Under the pieces are notes generated by a model. That model saw nothing but the letters and a program-made list of their open reading frames with translations. It made no database searches and was not told the DNA's origin. This document shows, in pieces, positions 22,510-33,640 of a stretch of 64,000 nt of DNA (position 1 is its first letter; each line of letters opens with the position of its first letter). The DNA is from Maratus speciosus. Its lineage: Eukaryota > Arthropoda > Arachnida > Araneae > Salticidae. A program made the position numbers and the translations under genes. The stretch spans positions 155,616,761 to 155,680,760 of the forward strand of contig OZ010799.1 of NCBI GenBank assembly GCA_963932465.1. The letters are read 5' to 3'.

Positions 22510-24252
22510 CTAGTTGGATGTGCCAATCCCAAAACTTTCTTCTATCTTATACATCTTAACATTTCAAAACCTAGTTACACCTGTTAATACTTCAATATTA
22601 TTAGTTCAATACTATACCAACTTTGATTTTCATCTTAAATTTCTGCTGAGTCAATTAAACGGACTAAAAACGAGTTAATCTATATCATGATATTTGTTAA
22701 AATTATTAATTTTTCCTTATTCTGTCGTTATCAGCTGTTTGCGAATAGCCGGCATAGCAGGAAGCGAGTTCCCGCCGCTGCATGAGCCGCCGATGCACAA
22801 TAGAACTACGAAAAATCAAGAAAAGTATACAAAAATCGCTAACACGGAGCCCCTTTACCGCGCAATATTTCCAAATTCAAGGAGAACCTGTTGGCCAAAG
22901 CCAAAAACAAGCACAAACATTTTGGTTCAATTGTATGCATAATTTTATACACTGTTCGATGGTACAATAATGAAAATGGCACAGAGATCGGAATTATAGA
23001 GCCCCCTTCTTTCGGAATTTTTTCAAGTTCAGGGAGGACTTGTTTGCCATACGCAGAAACATGCACAAAAAATTTGGTTCAATTATATGGATAACTTCAT
23101 ACACTTTTCGATGGTACAACAATGAAAATGGTACAGACATCGCAATTATAGTGCCCCCTTCCGGCAGAATTTTTCCAAATTCAGGGAGGACCTTCGTGAC
23201 ATGACCAAAAATAAACACATAAAATTTGGTTCAATTCTATGCATAACTTCATACACTTTTCGGCGGTACAATATTCAAAATGACACAAAATTGTACAAAA
23301 ATCGCTATCACAGCGCCCTCTACGAGCGAATTTTTTACAAATTAAGGGAGCACCTCCTTGCCATAGCCAAGAACTTAATTTTTTTTTTTTGGTTCAATTC
23401 TATGCATAACTTCATACACTTTTCGATGGTGCAATATTTAAAATCGCACAAAATCGCTATTACAGCGCCCCCTAACGGCGAAGTTTTTGCAAATTCATGG
23501 AGGACCTGCTTGCCATATCCAAAAACTTAAAATAAAAATTTGGTTTAATTCTATGCATAACTTCATACACTTTTGGACGGTACAATATTCAAAATCGCAC
23601 AAAAATCGCTATTACAGCGCCCCCTACCGGCGAATGTTTTCCAAATTCAGGGAGGACGTGCTTGCCATAGCCAAAAACTTAAACTAAAAATTTGGTTCAA
23701 TTCTATGCATAACTTCATACACTTTTCGATGGTACAATATTCAAAATCGCACAAAAAACGCATTTACAGCGCCCCCTACCGGCGATTTTTTTCCAAATTC
23801 AGGGAGGACCTGCTTGTCATATCCAAAAACTTAAACTAAAAATTTGGTTCAATTCTATGCATAACTCCATACACTTTTGGATGGTACAATATTCAAAATC
23901 GCACATAAATTGTTATATCAGCGCCCCCTACCGGCGAATTTTTTCCAAATTCCGGGAGGACCTGCTTGCCATAGCCAAAAACTTATAATAAAATTTTGGT
24001 TTAATTCTACACATAACTTCATACACTTTTTGATGGTACAATGGCGACAGACAGACGGACAGACGGACAGACGGACAGACGGACAGACGGACGGACGGAC
24101 AGACGGACAGACGGACACACAGACAGACAGACATTTTCTATAAACATGTTTTTTGGAATCTCTGACCCCTAAAACATGCAAATCCGTCGAAAACCGGAAG
24201 TCGAAAAAAATTTCGATTACAATACTTTCTTCTATTGAAGATAGAAGAAAGT
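22510..24252 (-). mobile_element. Helentron-like family 3 (DINE-1-like), copy 1
   Basis: On the minus strand the element begins with ACTTTCTTCTAT, part of a 12-bp stem hairpin (24224-24252), and ends with a subterminal inverted match GATAGAAGAAAGT followed by TTGGGAT-TGGCAC-ATCCAA and CTAG (22510-22513). This is the asymmetric terminal repeat layout of Helentrons. The body has about eight direct repeats of 152 bp (landmarks GCGCCCCCTACCGGCG and TATGCATAACTTCATACACT), as in Drosophila DINE-1 and related elements. A GACAGACG-type microsatellite (24042-24133) lies near the 5' end. It splits a 236-bp array, so it is younger than that array. Copy 2 is at 42871-44528. Confidence 0.82.
24042..24133. 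repeat. GACAGACG-type microsatellite
   Basis: A run of GACAGACG/GGAC variants about 90 bp long lies inside the Helentron-like element, next to its 152-bp repeats. The related copy at 42980-43015 has only a short form, so the tract expanded in this copy. Open frames of TDRRTDGQ type on either strand are artefacts of the repeat. Confidence 0.9.
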
Positions 24253-24620
24253 AAAAAAGTTGAATGAACATAAAAACTTTCTAAAATTGCGATTACTGTG
24301 ATACCGGTGAGTATAGAAACCTGAAATTTGGCATGGTGGTTACTTTTAAGATGTAAATGCTCGCTAAGAACGGTTTCTAGAAAATTCGAAATTTAAAAGG
24401 GTCAAACTAAAGAAAGATTTTCTATAAACGTTCTAAATTACAATTTATTTGGAATTGTTTGTGCTAGAAACTTGAAACTTGGCATGTGGTTACTTTTAAG
24501 ATGTAAATGTTCACTAAAGACTGTTTCTTAAAAATTTAAAACATTCTAAATTACGATTTGAAGGGAATTGTTAGGGTTAGAATTCTGAAGTGTGACATGG
24601 CTATTACTTTTAAGTAATCT

Positions 24621-25189
24621 GTCACCAGTTTTACTATTTGGAAAATTTCTATTTAATATTTATAAATTGTAGAATTCATAAATCCCCTTTTTTGTATAGC
24701 ATATTTATAATATTTTCCTCAATTAAATAATGAAGAATTCTATTAAAATTTTGTGGTACAACTCTACGAATTTTGTATACGTATACAATTAAAAAAATAA
24801 TAATAATAGTAAAAAAAATAATGAAAAGTATTTATAATAATTTTTAAAAAAATGCAACCTTAACCGGAAAAAATCATTTAGTAACGGTATTTATATCCGT
24901 AGGGCACATGCGAATGATCCCAAAACGTACCTTAGTTTAGCAAAATTATTTTTCTCGTTAAAATTCCATTTATTCCCCATTAGTTCTGTCCAATTATTTT
25001 ACGAATTTTTAATAATGTGTAAATGATATTCCTTCTGAATTATTAAAGGAGATTTCAAGCACAAGTTGAAATCAAAAAGTATTCTCTAAGAATGCTCCAG
25101 GAGAAATTCTGCCAATTTCTAGTTCTTTAGTGTTTTAATAATCTCTCGGAATCGAAAGAATTTCATTAGTTAAAGGCTAATAATTTGAC
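24621..25189. other. AT-rich spacer, nothing recognised
   Basis: There is no gene, repeat or terminal inverted repeat that I can support here. Confidence 0.45.
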
Positions 25190-25191
25190 TA

Positions 25192-26121
25192 CAGTAGAAT
25201 CTCGATTATCCGAGTTAATATGGACCCAGCTCACCTCGGATAAGCGAAAAACTTGGATAAACCGGATTTACACAAATCGTCACAAACTAAGAAGATGAAA
25301 TATAAATTTTCACTTAATTCATTCAGTTTTATTGTATTAATAACATTTCTTTGATGTACATTTCCGTTACTTTTACCAAAAAAGGGGAATGAAATTGTTT
25401 ATTTGAAAAAGCCCTTGATAGTTTTTTGTTTGTTGAATGTCAGTTTTGCTGCAGTTTTTTTTTCTGCAATATTACGCTACTGCATAGCTACCAATTTCTT
25501 AAAAAATTTTCTTACCACTAAAACTTCCAGTAAATTTTGCCTAATTCAATCGCCGAAATCACAATTGTCAACGATTAAATATCGCAAAAATTTGTATTAA
25601 ATTTTAGAGGTAATAAAACCGTACAAATTGGCAGCTATGTGATTCAATTAGTGTCATGAAAATTGCAGGTGTAGCCTCTTCTTTCTGCTCAAAGTATTAA
25701 ATAGTTTTTGCAATCGAACTTATACCTTTGCAATGGATCCTTTTCTTCTGATGGTCTGATGGCTTCCATTATTATGAAACAGCCATTATAAATGAAGTGT
25801 TAGATGAAGATGAAAGAGCAGTTGTAAAAAGTTAGAACTCTGATTTTCTGGTCAGAATGGAGAAAAAAGTGGCCATATTTTTTTTTTTCAAAACTCGGAT
25901 AAGTTAAATTAAAAAAAAATAAATAAATAAAATAGAAAAAATAAATATGGCCATTTTCCCCCCTTCTGACCAGAAAATCAGAGTTCTAACTTTTTACGAC
26001 TGCTTTTTCATCTTCACCTAACGCTTCATTTATAATGGCTGTTTCATAATAATGGAATCCACCAGTCCATTGAAAGAAAATAACTCGGTTAAACAGGACT
26101 CTGATAATCGGGACTCTACTG
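25192..26121. mobile_element. Tigger-like element with internal inverted duplication
   Basis: The left end CAGTAGAATCTCGATTATCC and right end GATAATCGGGACTCTACTG are inverted repeats flanked by TA (25190-25191, 26122-26123). The inside carries the MITE body twice in opposite orientation: about 25715-25880 forward and about 25935-26090 reverse, with GATTTTCTGGTCAGAATGG and its complement facing each other over an A/T-rich spacer. The left part (25192-25700) contains Tigger-like GATAAGCGAAAAACTTGGAT sequence absent from the 285-bp MITE, so this copy is closer to a parental element. No intact transposase frame remains. Confidence 0.8.
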
Positions 26122-26654
26122 TATCTGAAATTGAAAGCTTTTTCGGGATTATTTTTAAGTAAATCCATTTACAGAATTTTATTATGCATACATTAAAGTA
26201 GAAAACAGTATTTTTGTTTAATTGATATATTAAAAACACTGGCGGTTTGATAGCTTATGCGCAGTAGCGCTCCGAAAAAAAAAGCATGAAATTGCAGAGG
26301 CGTAAACTCATCGTAGACTTGACTTTGACCAAGAACAACATAACAAAAGAATACATTTTCTTAGCCCAAAAGCTAATGAACGTAGCCGATTTTAAAAATA
26401 TGCACTTTTAGTAAAGTCCGCCGCATTCTTAAAACAGTGGTGCTCATTACGCCACATGCCGACTGCAAAGATACCACTTTTTCCGAATAGAAATCTTCAC
26501 ATTATTTAATCGCAGAATTTCTTTTATTAAATAAGCCAAAATTATTTTTCGAAAATAGTGGTGTGGGAGAATAGTGTGACACATAGTAAGTGAAAAATCA
26601 CATCTTATTTAAAATTTTACTTCACTGCTTGTGAAGGCTTATATCTAATATATA
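26122..26654. other. Spacer between two Tigger-like elements
   Basis: I see no gene or repeat in this half-kilobase. The flanking elements end in TA target duplications on both sides. Confidence 0.45.
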
Positions 26655-27035
26655 CAGTAGAGCCCCGCTAATCCGAACTAATTGGGACCAGCGCCTGTTC
26701 GGATTACAAAAAATTCGGATTACCCGAAATTCCGATAAAAATACAGTAGCGCTCAAAAGTATTTTGACAACCTTATATTCTCTCTTATTTTATTTAATAT
26801 AAAAATGTAAAAAAAAATATATTCCTTATAATTGAGAACACTATGACTGCAGTTATTTAAATGTATAAAGTTTCAACTTGTTTGTTTACAATAGGCGCCA
26901 CCGAAGAAATAGGACTCCTCCTTAGCTCAAAAGTATTTTGACAATTAGTTTGCATTAATTGTTGAAGGTGTCAGTGGCGCTATAGCTTCGATTAGCGTTT
27001 ATATTGACTTATTGTGATTATTTTTAAGGATCAGG

Positions 27036-27500
27036 AATGCCGAAAAGTAAAAAGAATATTGAAGTGATTCTAGAAAAGCCGCTGTAAATGCCCTTATGAA
27101 AGGTAGGCTGCAAGCAGAACTAGCTCGTTCTTTTAACGTGTCTCGGCAACTTGTTATTACATGGAATAAAGATTTTAATAAACAGAAATACATCGAAAAT
27201 AAGCCTCAAAGTGGCCATTCAAAAAAAAAAACAACTTGCAATGTTCACTATATTATAAAAATGATATCTACAAGTGATTGTCGTAAGTCCGCTGTAATAA
27301 TAAAAAATTAATTGAAAGAAAATTACGGCATAGACATACACGTTTCATCAGTCAAACGACGCCTAAACCTCTATGGTTTACATGGTAGAAGACCAGCAAA
27401 AACACGTTTGTTATCTATTAAGAATAGGAAGGCTAGAGTTGCATCTGTAAAACGTCATAACCCTTTCAGGGGTAAAACAATTTCATTGCTAAAGTGCTGA
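27036..27500 (+). pseudogene. Tc1 transposase N-terminal half, left arm
   Basis: Translation from ATG at 27036 needs one frame change near 27080, after which MKGRLQAELARSFNVSRQLV reads as the first helix-turn-helix of a Tc1-type bipartite (paired-like) DNA-binding domain. A KPQSGHSKKKTT segment follows, resembling the GRP-type linker. Further on, HVSSVKRRLNLYGLHGRRPA has the second helix-turn-helix and the start of the linker to the catalytic domain. A TAA stop lies at 27309-27311. The catalytic domain is absent; the sequence turns into the palindrome centre after about 27530. The product, if any, would bind DNA but not cut it. Confidence 0.85.
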
Positions 27501-27599
27501 AATTAATGATTGACACCGGAATTTGAAAACAAATTTATTTTTAAATATGAAAAAGCTATATTTCACACACATAATAAACCGAATTTTTTTAAACCAAAA

Positions 27600-28075
27600 T
27601 TCTGGTGTCAGTCATAATTTCAACACTTCAGCAATAGAATTGCTTTGCACCTGAAAGGGTTATGCCGTTTTACAAATGCAACTGTAGCCTTCCTATTCTT
27701 TGTAGATTAGAAACGTATTTTTGCTGGTCTTCTGCCATGTAAACCATAGAGGTTTAGGCGTCGTTTGACTGATGAAACGTGTATGTCTATGCCGTAATTT
27801 TCTTTCAATTCATTTTTTATTATTACAGCGGACTTACGACAATCACTTGTAGATATCATTTTTATAATACAGTCAACATTGCAAGTTGTTTTTTTCGGAT
27901 GTCCACTTTAAGGCTTATTTTCGATGTATTTCTGTTTATTAAAAACTTTATTCCATGTAATAACAAGTTGCCGAGACATGTTAAAAGAACGAGCTAATTC
28001 TGCTTGCAGTCTACCTTTCTTAAGTGCATTTATAGCGGCTTTTCTAGAATCACTTCAATATTTTTTACATTTCGG
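27600..28075 (-). pseudogene. Tc1 transposase N-terminal half, right arm (inverted copy)
   Basis: This is the inverted duplicate of the left-arm fragment. Reading from about 28075 back to 27600 gives the same DNA-binding region with its own substitutions and small indels: GTCATTAATTT-like changes near the centre, and a changed position equivalent to the stop in the left arm. The plus-strand frame at 27779-27997 is antisense noise. Comparing the two arms would show how long ago the inverted duplication arose. Confidence 0.8.
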
Positions 28076-28537
28076 CATTTTTGATCCTTAAAATTAATCA
28101 CAATAAGTCAATATAAACACTAATCGAAGCTATAGCGCCACTGACACCTTCAACAATTAAATGCAAACTAATTGACAAAATACTTTTGAGCTAAGGAGGA
28201 GTCATATTTCTTTGGTGGCGCCGAATGTAAACAAACAAGTTGAAACTTGATACATTTGAATAACTGTAGTCATAGTGTTCTCAATTATGGGGAATATATT
28301 TTCTTTTATATTTTTATATTAAATAAAATAAGAGAGAATATAAGGTTGTCAAAATACTTTTGAGCGCTACTGTAGAAAAGGAAAAGATGCGTGCTAAAAA
28401 AATGTAAGTTATAAGTACTCAGTCCTCTAATACGGGTTCCTAAGATCCGGAATGCTGGATAATCCGGGTCGACTTTCGGTAAAAAAAAAAAAGGTATTCC
28501 TTATTTAATCACTCCTGAAGATCTTTATAATAAACCA

Positions 28538-28789
28538 ATGGAACTTCAGAATGAGGAATTACGTAGCAACCCATTACAAACGGTTCAAAATCGAGAATCT
28601 ATAAATAGCTCATTAAATAAATTTTTTTCATCTGAATTAAATTCTTTTTGCATTTTAGAAAATAATTTTATACTGACTGGCAAACAAACTGATATTCGAG
28701 ATTTTTTAAAGATGGCTTCTACGAGTGGGCCTATAGTGCACGTTTTCATTTTATATTCGTGTACATATGTTGTACTTTTATATTATTGA
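28538..28789 (+). pseudogene. Putative Tigger-type transposase C-terminal tail
   Basis: The 84-residue frame contains NRESINSSLNKFFSSELNSF and, further on, a KQTDIRDFLKM segment. A short conserved ITDFF/IRDFL-type tail is common at the C terminus of pogo/Tigger/jerky transposases. The segment lies in the right place, about 220 bp from the right terminus of the enclosing element. The rest of the gene is gone. Identification is by position and a short motif only. Confidence 0.5.
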
Positions 28790-29016
28790 ATTTTTTTTTT
28801 TTATTCTAGTCAAGCTGTTTAAAGAAAAAAAAAAACGTGCTTTATTGCCATTTTTTGTTTAATTCTAACTTCTACATGTTTTCACGACATTCATCCTGTA
28901 ATCCGGAAAATTTCGTAAGTTAATCTTTTCAGTTAATCTGTTCAAGTGTAATTTTCGAAAATAAAGCCTGTTCGGATCAAGCGGAATTTCGGATTAGCGT
29001 GGTTCTACTGTAAATA

Positions 29017-29560
29017 CTAGGGGGATCAGCCCCTCGAGCTACGCTCGCCAACCCCCGTTCAGGGTTCGCAGTCTCTAAAAACATAGCAATGTGCCCTGTT
29101 TAAAAATATTAACAGGTAACAGAAAATTGAATAATATTATCACTATAGCTGCGGCTATCTTCTATAATCAGGCTTCAATACTTTTCCTTTTGGATGGGGT
29201 ATTTTTCGGCTACCATGGCCTCATTCATTGCTATCGTTACAACTGACGGCTGTTTTCCGGATTGATAAGTAAGATCAATTACCCATTTGAATATCAGCAT
29301 GTTTAAAATGTTTAGGTTAAAAATGTGGCTGTCATTCTGATTTTTATAACGCGGCTATGGACAATGTTCTTCCTTTAGCTTCGAGGTTAAAAAACTCCGT
29401 CTGTTTATTGGAATAATTTTCAGAGCCACGGTATTGAAAATCATTATGTTTTGAAATTTTACGCTTATATTTTATGTTTTCATCGAGTTTTAGATAGTTT
29501 CAGGAAGAGGTATACCATATTCACGAATTCTTTTCTCTTATTTTAATACACCATTATTCA
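29017..29560 (-). mobile_element. Helentron-like family 1, copy b
   Basis: On the minus strand it ends with the CGAGCTACGCTCG palindrome region and CTAG (29017-29020), followed by T. The 5' direction matches copy c (about 48950-49499) through GGTAATTGATCTTA, an AACAGCC block and a CTAAAACTCGAT segment. The element lies only six bases from the right end of the Tigger-like element. The 5' boundary is not resolved. No coding region is present. Confidence 0.7.
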
Positions 29561-30039
29561 TATTTTCACTTTATTTTTACAATGTATACTGTTTAAATTA
29601 ATTAATAAGAATATCGGAATTTCCTAATATGTATTTATCGATTAGTAATTCGTATAAAATAAATCCAAAGTATTTTGCGCATACATTTACCTTTATTTAT
29701 GCTGCATCAAGTGATGTAATGTATAAAAAAACTTGCGGCACTACTTTTATACTATGTGACGCCACATTAAAATTCTCCGGAATGAAAATCCTTTTAAATG
29801 TATGACGTAATTTTCATTATTAAATGCATTTCTCATGTAATTATTTATTTATTTTAAAGTTTTTTCCCTTTTCAGATTCACGGATACATATATTATTTAA
29901 TTTAAAAGTGTCTGGGTATATTATTATTTGGGTTTTTTAAATGTTCATCAAATAATATTCACCATTATATTCACAATTAAAAGTTTTTCATTCGTAATAA
30001 TTTAATTATTTTAGGCACTGTAAATATGACGATATTTAA

Positions 30040-30800
30040 TATTTGGGCATTTTACATATGACGTAATTATAACCTTTAAATGTATTTCGAGTGTAATAAT
30101 TTACTATTTGAAAGTTTTCGTACTTTTTCAATATTTACATGTAAATATTTTGACGTAATTTTTCCTATCTTCTGCTTTTAATACGGGATAATTTAATTCA
30201 TATTTAAAAATTTTCCTTCTAGTTTTAATAATTTCACATTTCAATTTCAATTTGAAAATGACGACAAAAAAGAAATCTAATAATCCCTTTTGTTTTATAT
30301 GCGACATAATATTACCTTTAAATGCGTTTCGCGTGTAATTATTTTATTATTTTAAAGTTTTCGTACTTTTCCAATGTTTACATGTAAATATTTTGACGTC
30401 TATTTTTTTCCTATTTTCTGCTTTTAACATGTGATCATTTAATTCTTAATTTAAAATTTCTATCTGGTTTTAATAATTTCACATTTAAGTTTCAATTTGA
30501 AAATAACGACAAAAAGAATTTTAATAATCCATTTTTTTTCTCCCCCCAAAAATGGATGTATTCTTTACGTCTATGAAATTTATGTAAAAAATGGAGATGA
30601 CGACGATTTTTTGTTTTTAAAATAAACTGATTCCTAACGATCGAAATGTGAAAAATAGTTTCTACTTTTTCAAATTTTCCTGAAAAACATAATTCAATCA
30701 CAATATTGTCTTCACTATCGATTGAAATAAAAGATAATATTAATTTAACTCTGGAAATGACAAAAAAGAAGAAATCTAATAATCCCTAAGATATTAATTT
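30040..30800 (+). repeat. Tandem duplication, about 242-bp unit
   Basis: Two clear units (about 30045-30287 and 30288-30530) share CCTTTAAATG, TTACATGTAAATATTTTGACG, TTTTAATAATTTCACATTT and AAATTTCAATTTGAAAAT-like blocks. Partial relatives occur upstream (about 29800-29880) and downstream (about 30715-30790), the latter with AAGAAATCTAATAATCCC. The source is unknown. The region is strongly AT-rich and ends near a poly-T tract at about 30805-30835. Confidence 0.75.
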
Positions 30801-30804
30801 TTTT

Positions 30805-30835
<31 letters not shown>

Positions 30836-30837
<2 letters not shown>

Positions 30838-31077
30838 AAAAAAAAATGTAGTAATTTCGTTGCCATTATTTCAGAAATGTCACTAAAATTAGAAAAAAAA
30901 AATAATATTTTGAAAACTAATTCGAATTTTGAAATCCTAATACCACTTTTGACACCTGTGGATCAATACGGATAATTGGTGTTAATTTCACAGCCAAACA
31001 TTCCATATTTTAGGAGAAATAGCTATGAAATGCATTCAGTCGTTTAATCAGTGGTTTCATAAAATCGTTTCATTAGG

Positions 31078-31115
<38 letters not shown>

Positions 31116-31655
31116 GGGTAGATATATAACGCGATTCAACTGAAAATTAATAAATATTTAAATTGCGTAATCCTCTATAATCATATGTGTCCTATAATTT
31201 TTGGTTACAATGCTTGTATTCAAAAATATCCTGATTCAACTAAAATATGAAAAAAATATATTTGAATTGGGGTATCTTCCATGATCGGAGTGTTCTATAA
31301 TTTTTGGATTGCACTTCTGATTTAGTATCACAGTATATTGAGCGCGCAATAACTGATCCGTCGATTTTTTGAATAAAGTTCTATTACCACTATTATTTTT
31401 TGTTCAAATTTGTACTTCTGAAATTTTAAAGTGTCCAAATTACAAATTCAAAAGAATTAACAAGTTATAAAAAAATATATCCAATTTCAATGCCTTCAGG
31501 GCAGGCGTGAATTTACGACATTTAAATTTTTAATACCAGTAATTCCATATAACATTTTTAGTCCTTTTTAATTCAAAATTTTGTACTATTAGACACGGAA
31601 AAGATCATAACTAAAATATTTTGTTGCTAAAAAAATCAAAACCTTATGCATCCTA
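30836..31655. other. AT-rich spacer with (AT)n tract
   Basis: No gene is visible. A (AT)n microsatellite lies at 31080-31112. Two loosely similar segments (about 31120-31200 and 31215-31300), both with TTCAACTAAAAT-like and CTATAATTTTTGG, suggest an old duplication of about 95 bp. Confidence 0.45.
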
Positions 31656-32557
31656 CACTGGTTATCAAAAATTAAGGAAAAGTCACAAAATGCTAATTTT
31701 TAAATACGCGAATTCTCAAAAAGAAGTAATATAATTTGAATGATTACTATCTCTGCAGAACAGCTAGTCCATATAACATCTCATTCAGGTCACACATGGT
31801 CACAAGAGTCACACTCACTACGGCGAAGCAAAAAATAGGAAATTCCATACGTCTCTTTTATGAGTCTCAAATGACTACTATATGTGACTCCACTGACAGG
31901 TCACTGTGACTGCTGCTTTGTGACGAGTCACCAGGTGACTTTGCAATGTCATTTCATTGAGACTCTCGTGTGACTCTCATCTGGAGATTCAATTTAAAAG
32001 TCATTGTGCACGTTGCATTATGATAAATCACCAAATAATGTCACATTAAAGTCACATGGTGACTTTCTGTCACATGACTTTGTCAAATGACTTTGTCAAA
32101 TGGTAACAGAGACCCTACTGTAAAGTCACCACTGTGAAAAGTGGTGAAAAGTCACCATGTGACTTTAATTTGACATTATTTGGTGATTTATCATAATGCA
32201 ACGTTCACAATGACTTTGAAATTGAGTCTCCAGATGAGAGTCACACGAGAGTCTCAATGAAATGACATTGTAAAGTAACCTGGTGACTCGCCACAAAGCA
32301 GCAGTCACAGTGACCTGTCAGTGGAGTCACATATAGTAGTCATTTGAGACTCATAAAAGAGACGTATGGAATTTCCTATTTTTCGTTTCGCCGTAGTGAC
32401 TGTGACTCTTGTGACCATGTGTGACCTGAATGAGATGTTATATGGACCAGCTGTTCTGCAGGAATAGTAATTATTCGAATTATATTACTTCCTTTTGAGT
32501 ATTCCCGTATTTAAAAATTGGCTTTTTTGACTTTTCCTTAATTTTTGATAACCAGTG
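31656..32557. mobile_element. Foldback element rich in GTCAC/GTGAC, Tc1-type ends
   Basis: Flanked by TA (31654-31655 and 32558-32559), it begins CACTGGTTATCAAAAATTAA and ends with the complement. The arms (about 31656-32065 and 32150-32557) are inverted copies along their whole length; the loop is about 84 bp. GTCAC and GTGAC pentamers recur densely, both in direct and inverted order, so sub-hairpins can also form within each arm. The ends resemble those of the palindrome at 51361-52698 (both CACTGG followed by AAAARTTAAGG), so the two probably used related Tc1/mariner transposases. No coding sequence is present. Confidence 0.88.
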
Positions 32558-33640
32558 TATATGCAACGCACCGCCCCCTGAATACTAGGTCTGAGCGCTG
32601 ACACAAAAATGGCGGCTGCCGAAGGCGGATTTTTTTTTTTAAACGTAGGTACGGTCCCTTAAGGCTGTTCTTAACTGCTCTGCTCAACAAGCTCAAAACG
32701 TTTTGACACATTTACAAATTCATTTTTTACGGGAAAGCTATAAAATTGGAAAGCCTGGCCATGGAAGCGATTTAGAATTTAACTGTTTTTTTTCCATTTT
32801 TTGATCAATCAATTACCTATTGAGTTATAAGGAAATTTGATCACGTGACAAACACGTTTTTCGCCCACTCTTGAGTCTCTTCCTTCTCGCGGAAATTCGG
32901 TTCAAAACGCCCACTTTGAGATTATTTTCTGAAAGATCTATTGTGTTTGCAAAAAAATGGAAAAAACAGCTCGATTACATAGTTTCTGAACAACAACACC
33001 AGCTAGTTTCATGCATTTTCGAACAAAAATAAATTAAAACTTATGTCAGAAAGTTGCCCTTTTTGGATTTGAGAACACCATGTTGACACCAGTGTTTTAT
33101 AAAAGATTTCTCTGACTTGTTTAATCTCAGAAAAATAAAGCGGAAAAAATTAAAAAGAATTATTGATACGAATTTTTAAGGCAACTCAACTCCCCTGCTC
33201 AACAAGCGCAAAACGTTTTGACACATTTACAAACTCGTTTTTTAACGGAAAGATAAAAATTGGAAACCCTGACCATGGAAGCGATTTGGAATCGAACTGT
33301 GTCTTCCATTTTTGGATCAATTCGCGCGGAAATTCGGCTCAAAACGCCCACTTTGACACTATTTTCTTAAAGATCTATTGCATTTTCAAAAAAAAAAAAA
33401 AAAAACGGGAAAAACAGCTTGGTGACATACTTTCTGAAGAACAACACCTGCTAGTTTCATGCATTTCGGAACAAAAGTAAATTAAAACTTATGTCATAAA
33501 GTTGCCCTTTTGGATTTGAGAACAGCCTTAAGGGACTATACACACGCTGAAAAAAATCCGCCTTCGGCAGCCGCCATTTCCGTGTCAGCGCTCAGCCCAA
33601 GTATGCAGGGGTCGGTGTGCAATGTATAAGTGACGCATGT
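32558..33640. repeat. Inverted repeat (~98-bp arms) around a TTAA element
   Basis: The arms at about 32560-32658 and 33542-33640 are inverted copies. Both contain CTGAGCGCTGACAC, AATGGCGGCTGCCGAAGGCG or complements, and a CCGACCCC/CCGCCCC part. They are CpG-richer than the surroundings. The insert between them is bounded by CCTTAAGG. The arrangement suggests an older hairpin element whose loop holds a TTAA-target insertion. Confidence 0.75.
32663..33537 (+). mobile_element. TTAA-flanked element (family 7), partly duplicated copy
   Basis: TTAA lies at 32659-32662 and 33538-33541. The ends GGCTGTTCTTAAC and GAGAACAGCC are inverted. The inside has two direct family 7 segments: about 32675-33080, and a shorter copy from about 33190 that shares CAAAACGTTTTGACACATTT and CCATGGAAGCGATTT. 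About 110 bp of other sequence separates them. Copy 1 is at 2943-3380. The 105-residue frame at 33163-33480 spans the second segment and a poly-A tract and is not a gene. Confidence 0.7.

Larger units (their letters stand above)
21960..24620 (+). repeat. Tandem array of ~236-bp units interrupted by a DINE-1-like element
   Basis: GAAATGAGCGGAAAACGTTC occurs at 22142 and 22378 (236 bp apart). GTTCTAAATTACGATTTAT and TGAAATTTG-ATGG-type blocks recur before and after the insertion at 22510-24252. Half-units of about 118 bp are also similar to each other, so the 236-bp unit probably began as a dimer. A shorter direct repeat, ATACCACCAGAATGACTGC, is present at 21970 and 22006. No protein frame is conserved. 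Confidence 0.8.
26744..28372. mobile_element. Tc1-like foldback: two inverted transposon 5' halves
   Basis: The element is flanked by TA (26742-26743, 28373-28374) and begins and ends with CAGTAGCGCTCAAAAGTATT and its complement. The inverted similarity does not stop at the terminal repeats. The left arm (26744 to about 27530) and right arm (about 27600 to 28372) are inverted copies over their full length of about 770 bp, around a short spacer. Each arm holds the 5' part of a Tc1 transposase gene, including its DNA-binding region. The DDE/D catalytic domain is missing from both. The element could move only with transposase supplied by a relative. A transcript would fold into a stem of several hundred base pairs. 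Confidence 0.9.
26655..29010 (+). mobile_element. Tigger/jerky-type transposon remnant with nested palindrome
   Basis: Termini CAGTAGAGCCCCGCTAATCC (left) and GGATTAGCGTGGTTCTACTG (right) are flanked by TA at 26653-26654 and 29011-29012. Without the nested element at 26744-28372 the remnant is about 725 bp. Its only coding remnant is an 84-residue frame at 28538-28789, whose start resembles the acidic, Ser/Asn-rich tail of pogo/Tigger transposases. The DNA-binding and catalytic parts have been deleted. The nested Tc1-like palindrome entered at a TA close to the left terminus. Confidence 0.82.

Noticed and set aside
22694..23839. Chain of frames with HNFIHF-type peptides
   Set aside because: They recur every 152 bp because of the internal repeats of the DINE-1-like element, on both copies and both strands.
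23918..24271. Cys/Val/Pro/Ser-rich frames near 24 kb
   Set aside because: They translate the GACAGACG microsatellite and the ends of a Helentron-like element.
30492..30701. 69-residue minus-strand frame as a small gene
   Set aside because: It lies partly in the 242-bp tandem duplication and has low complexity; no homology recognised.
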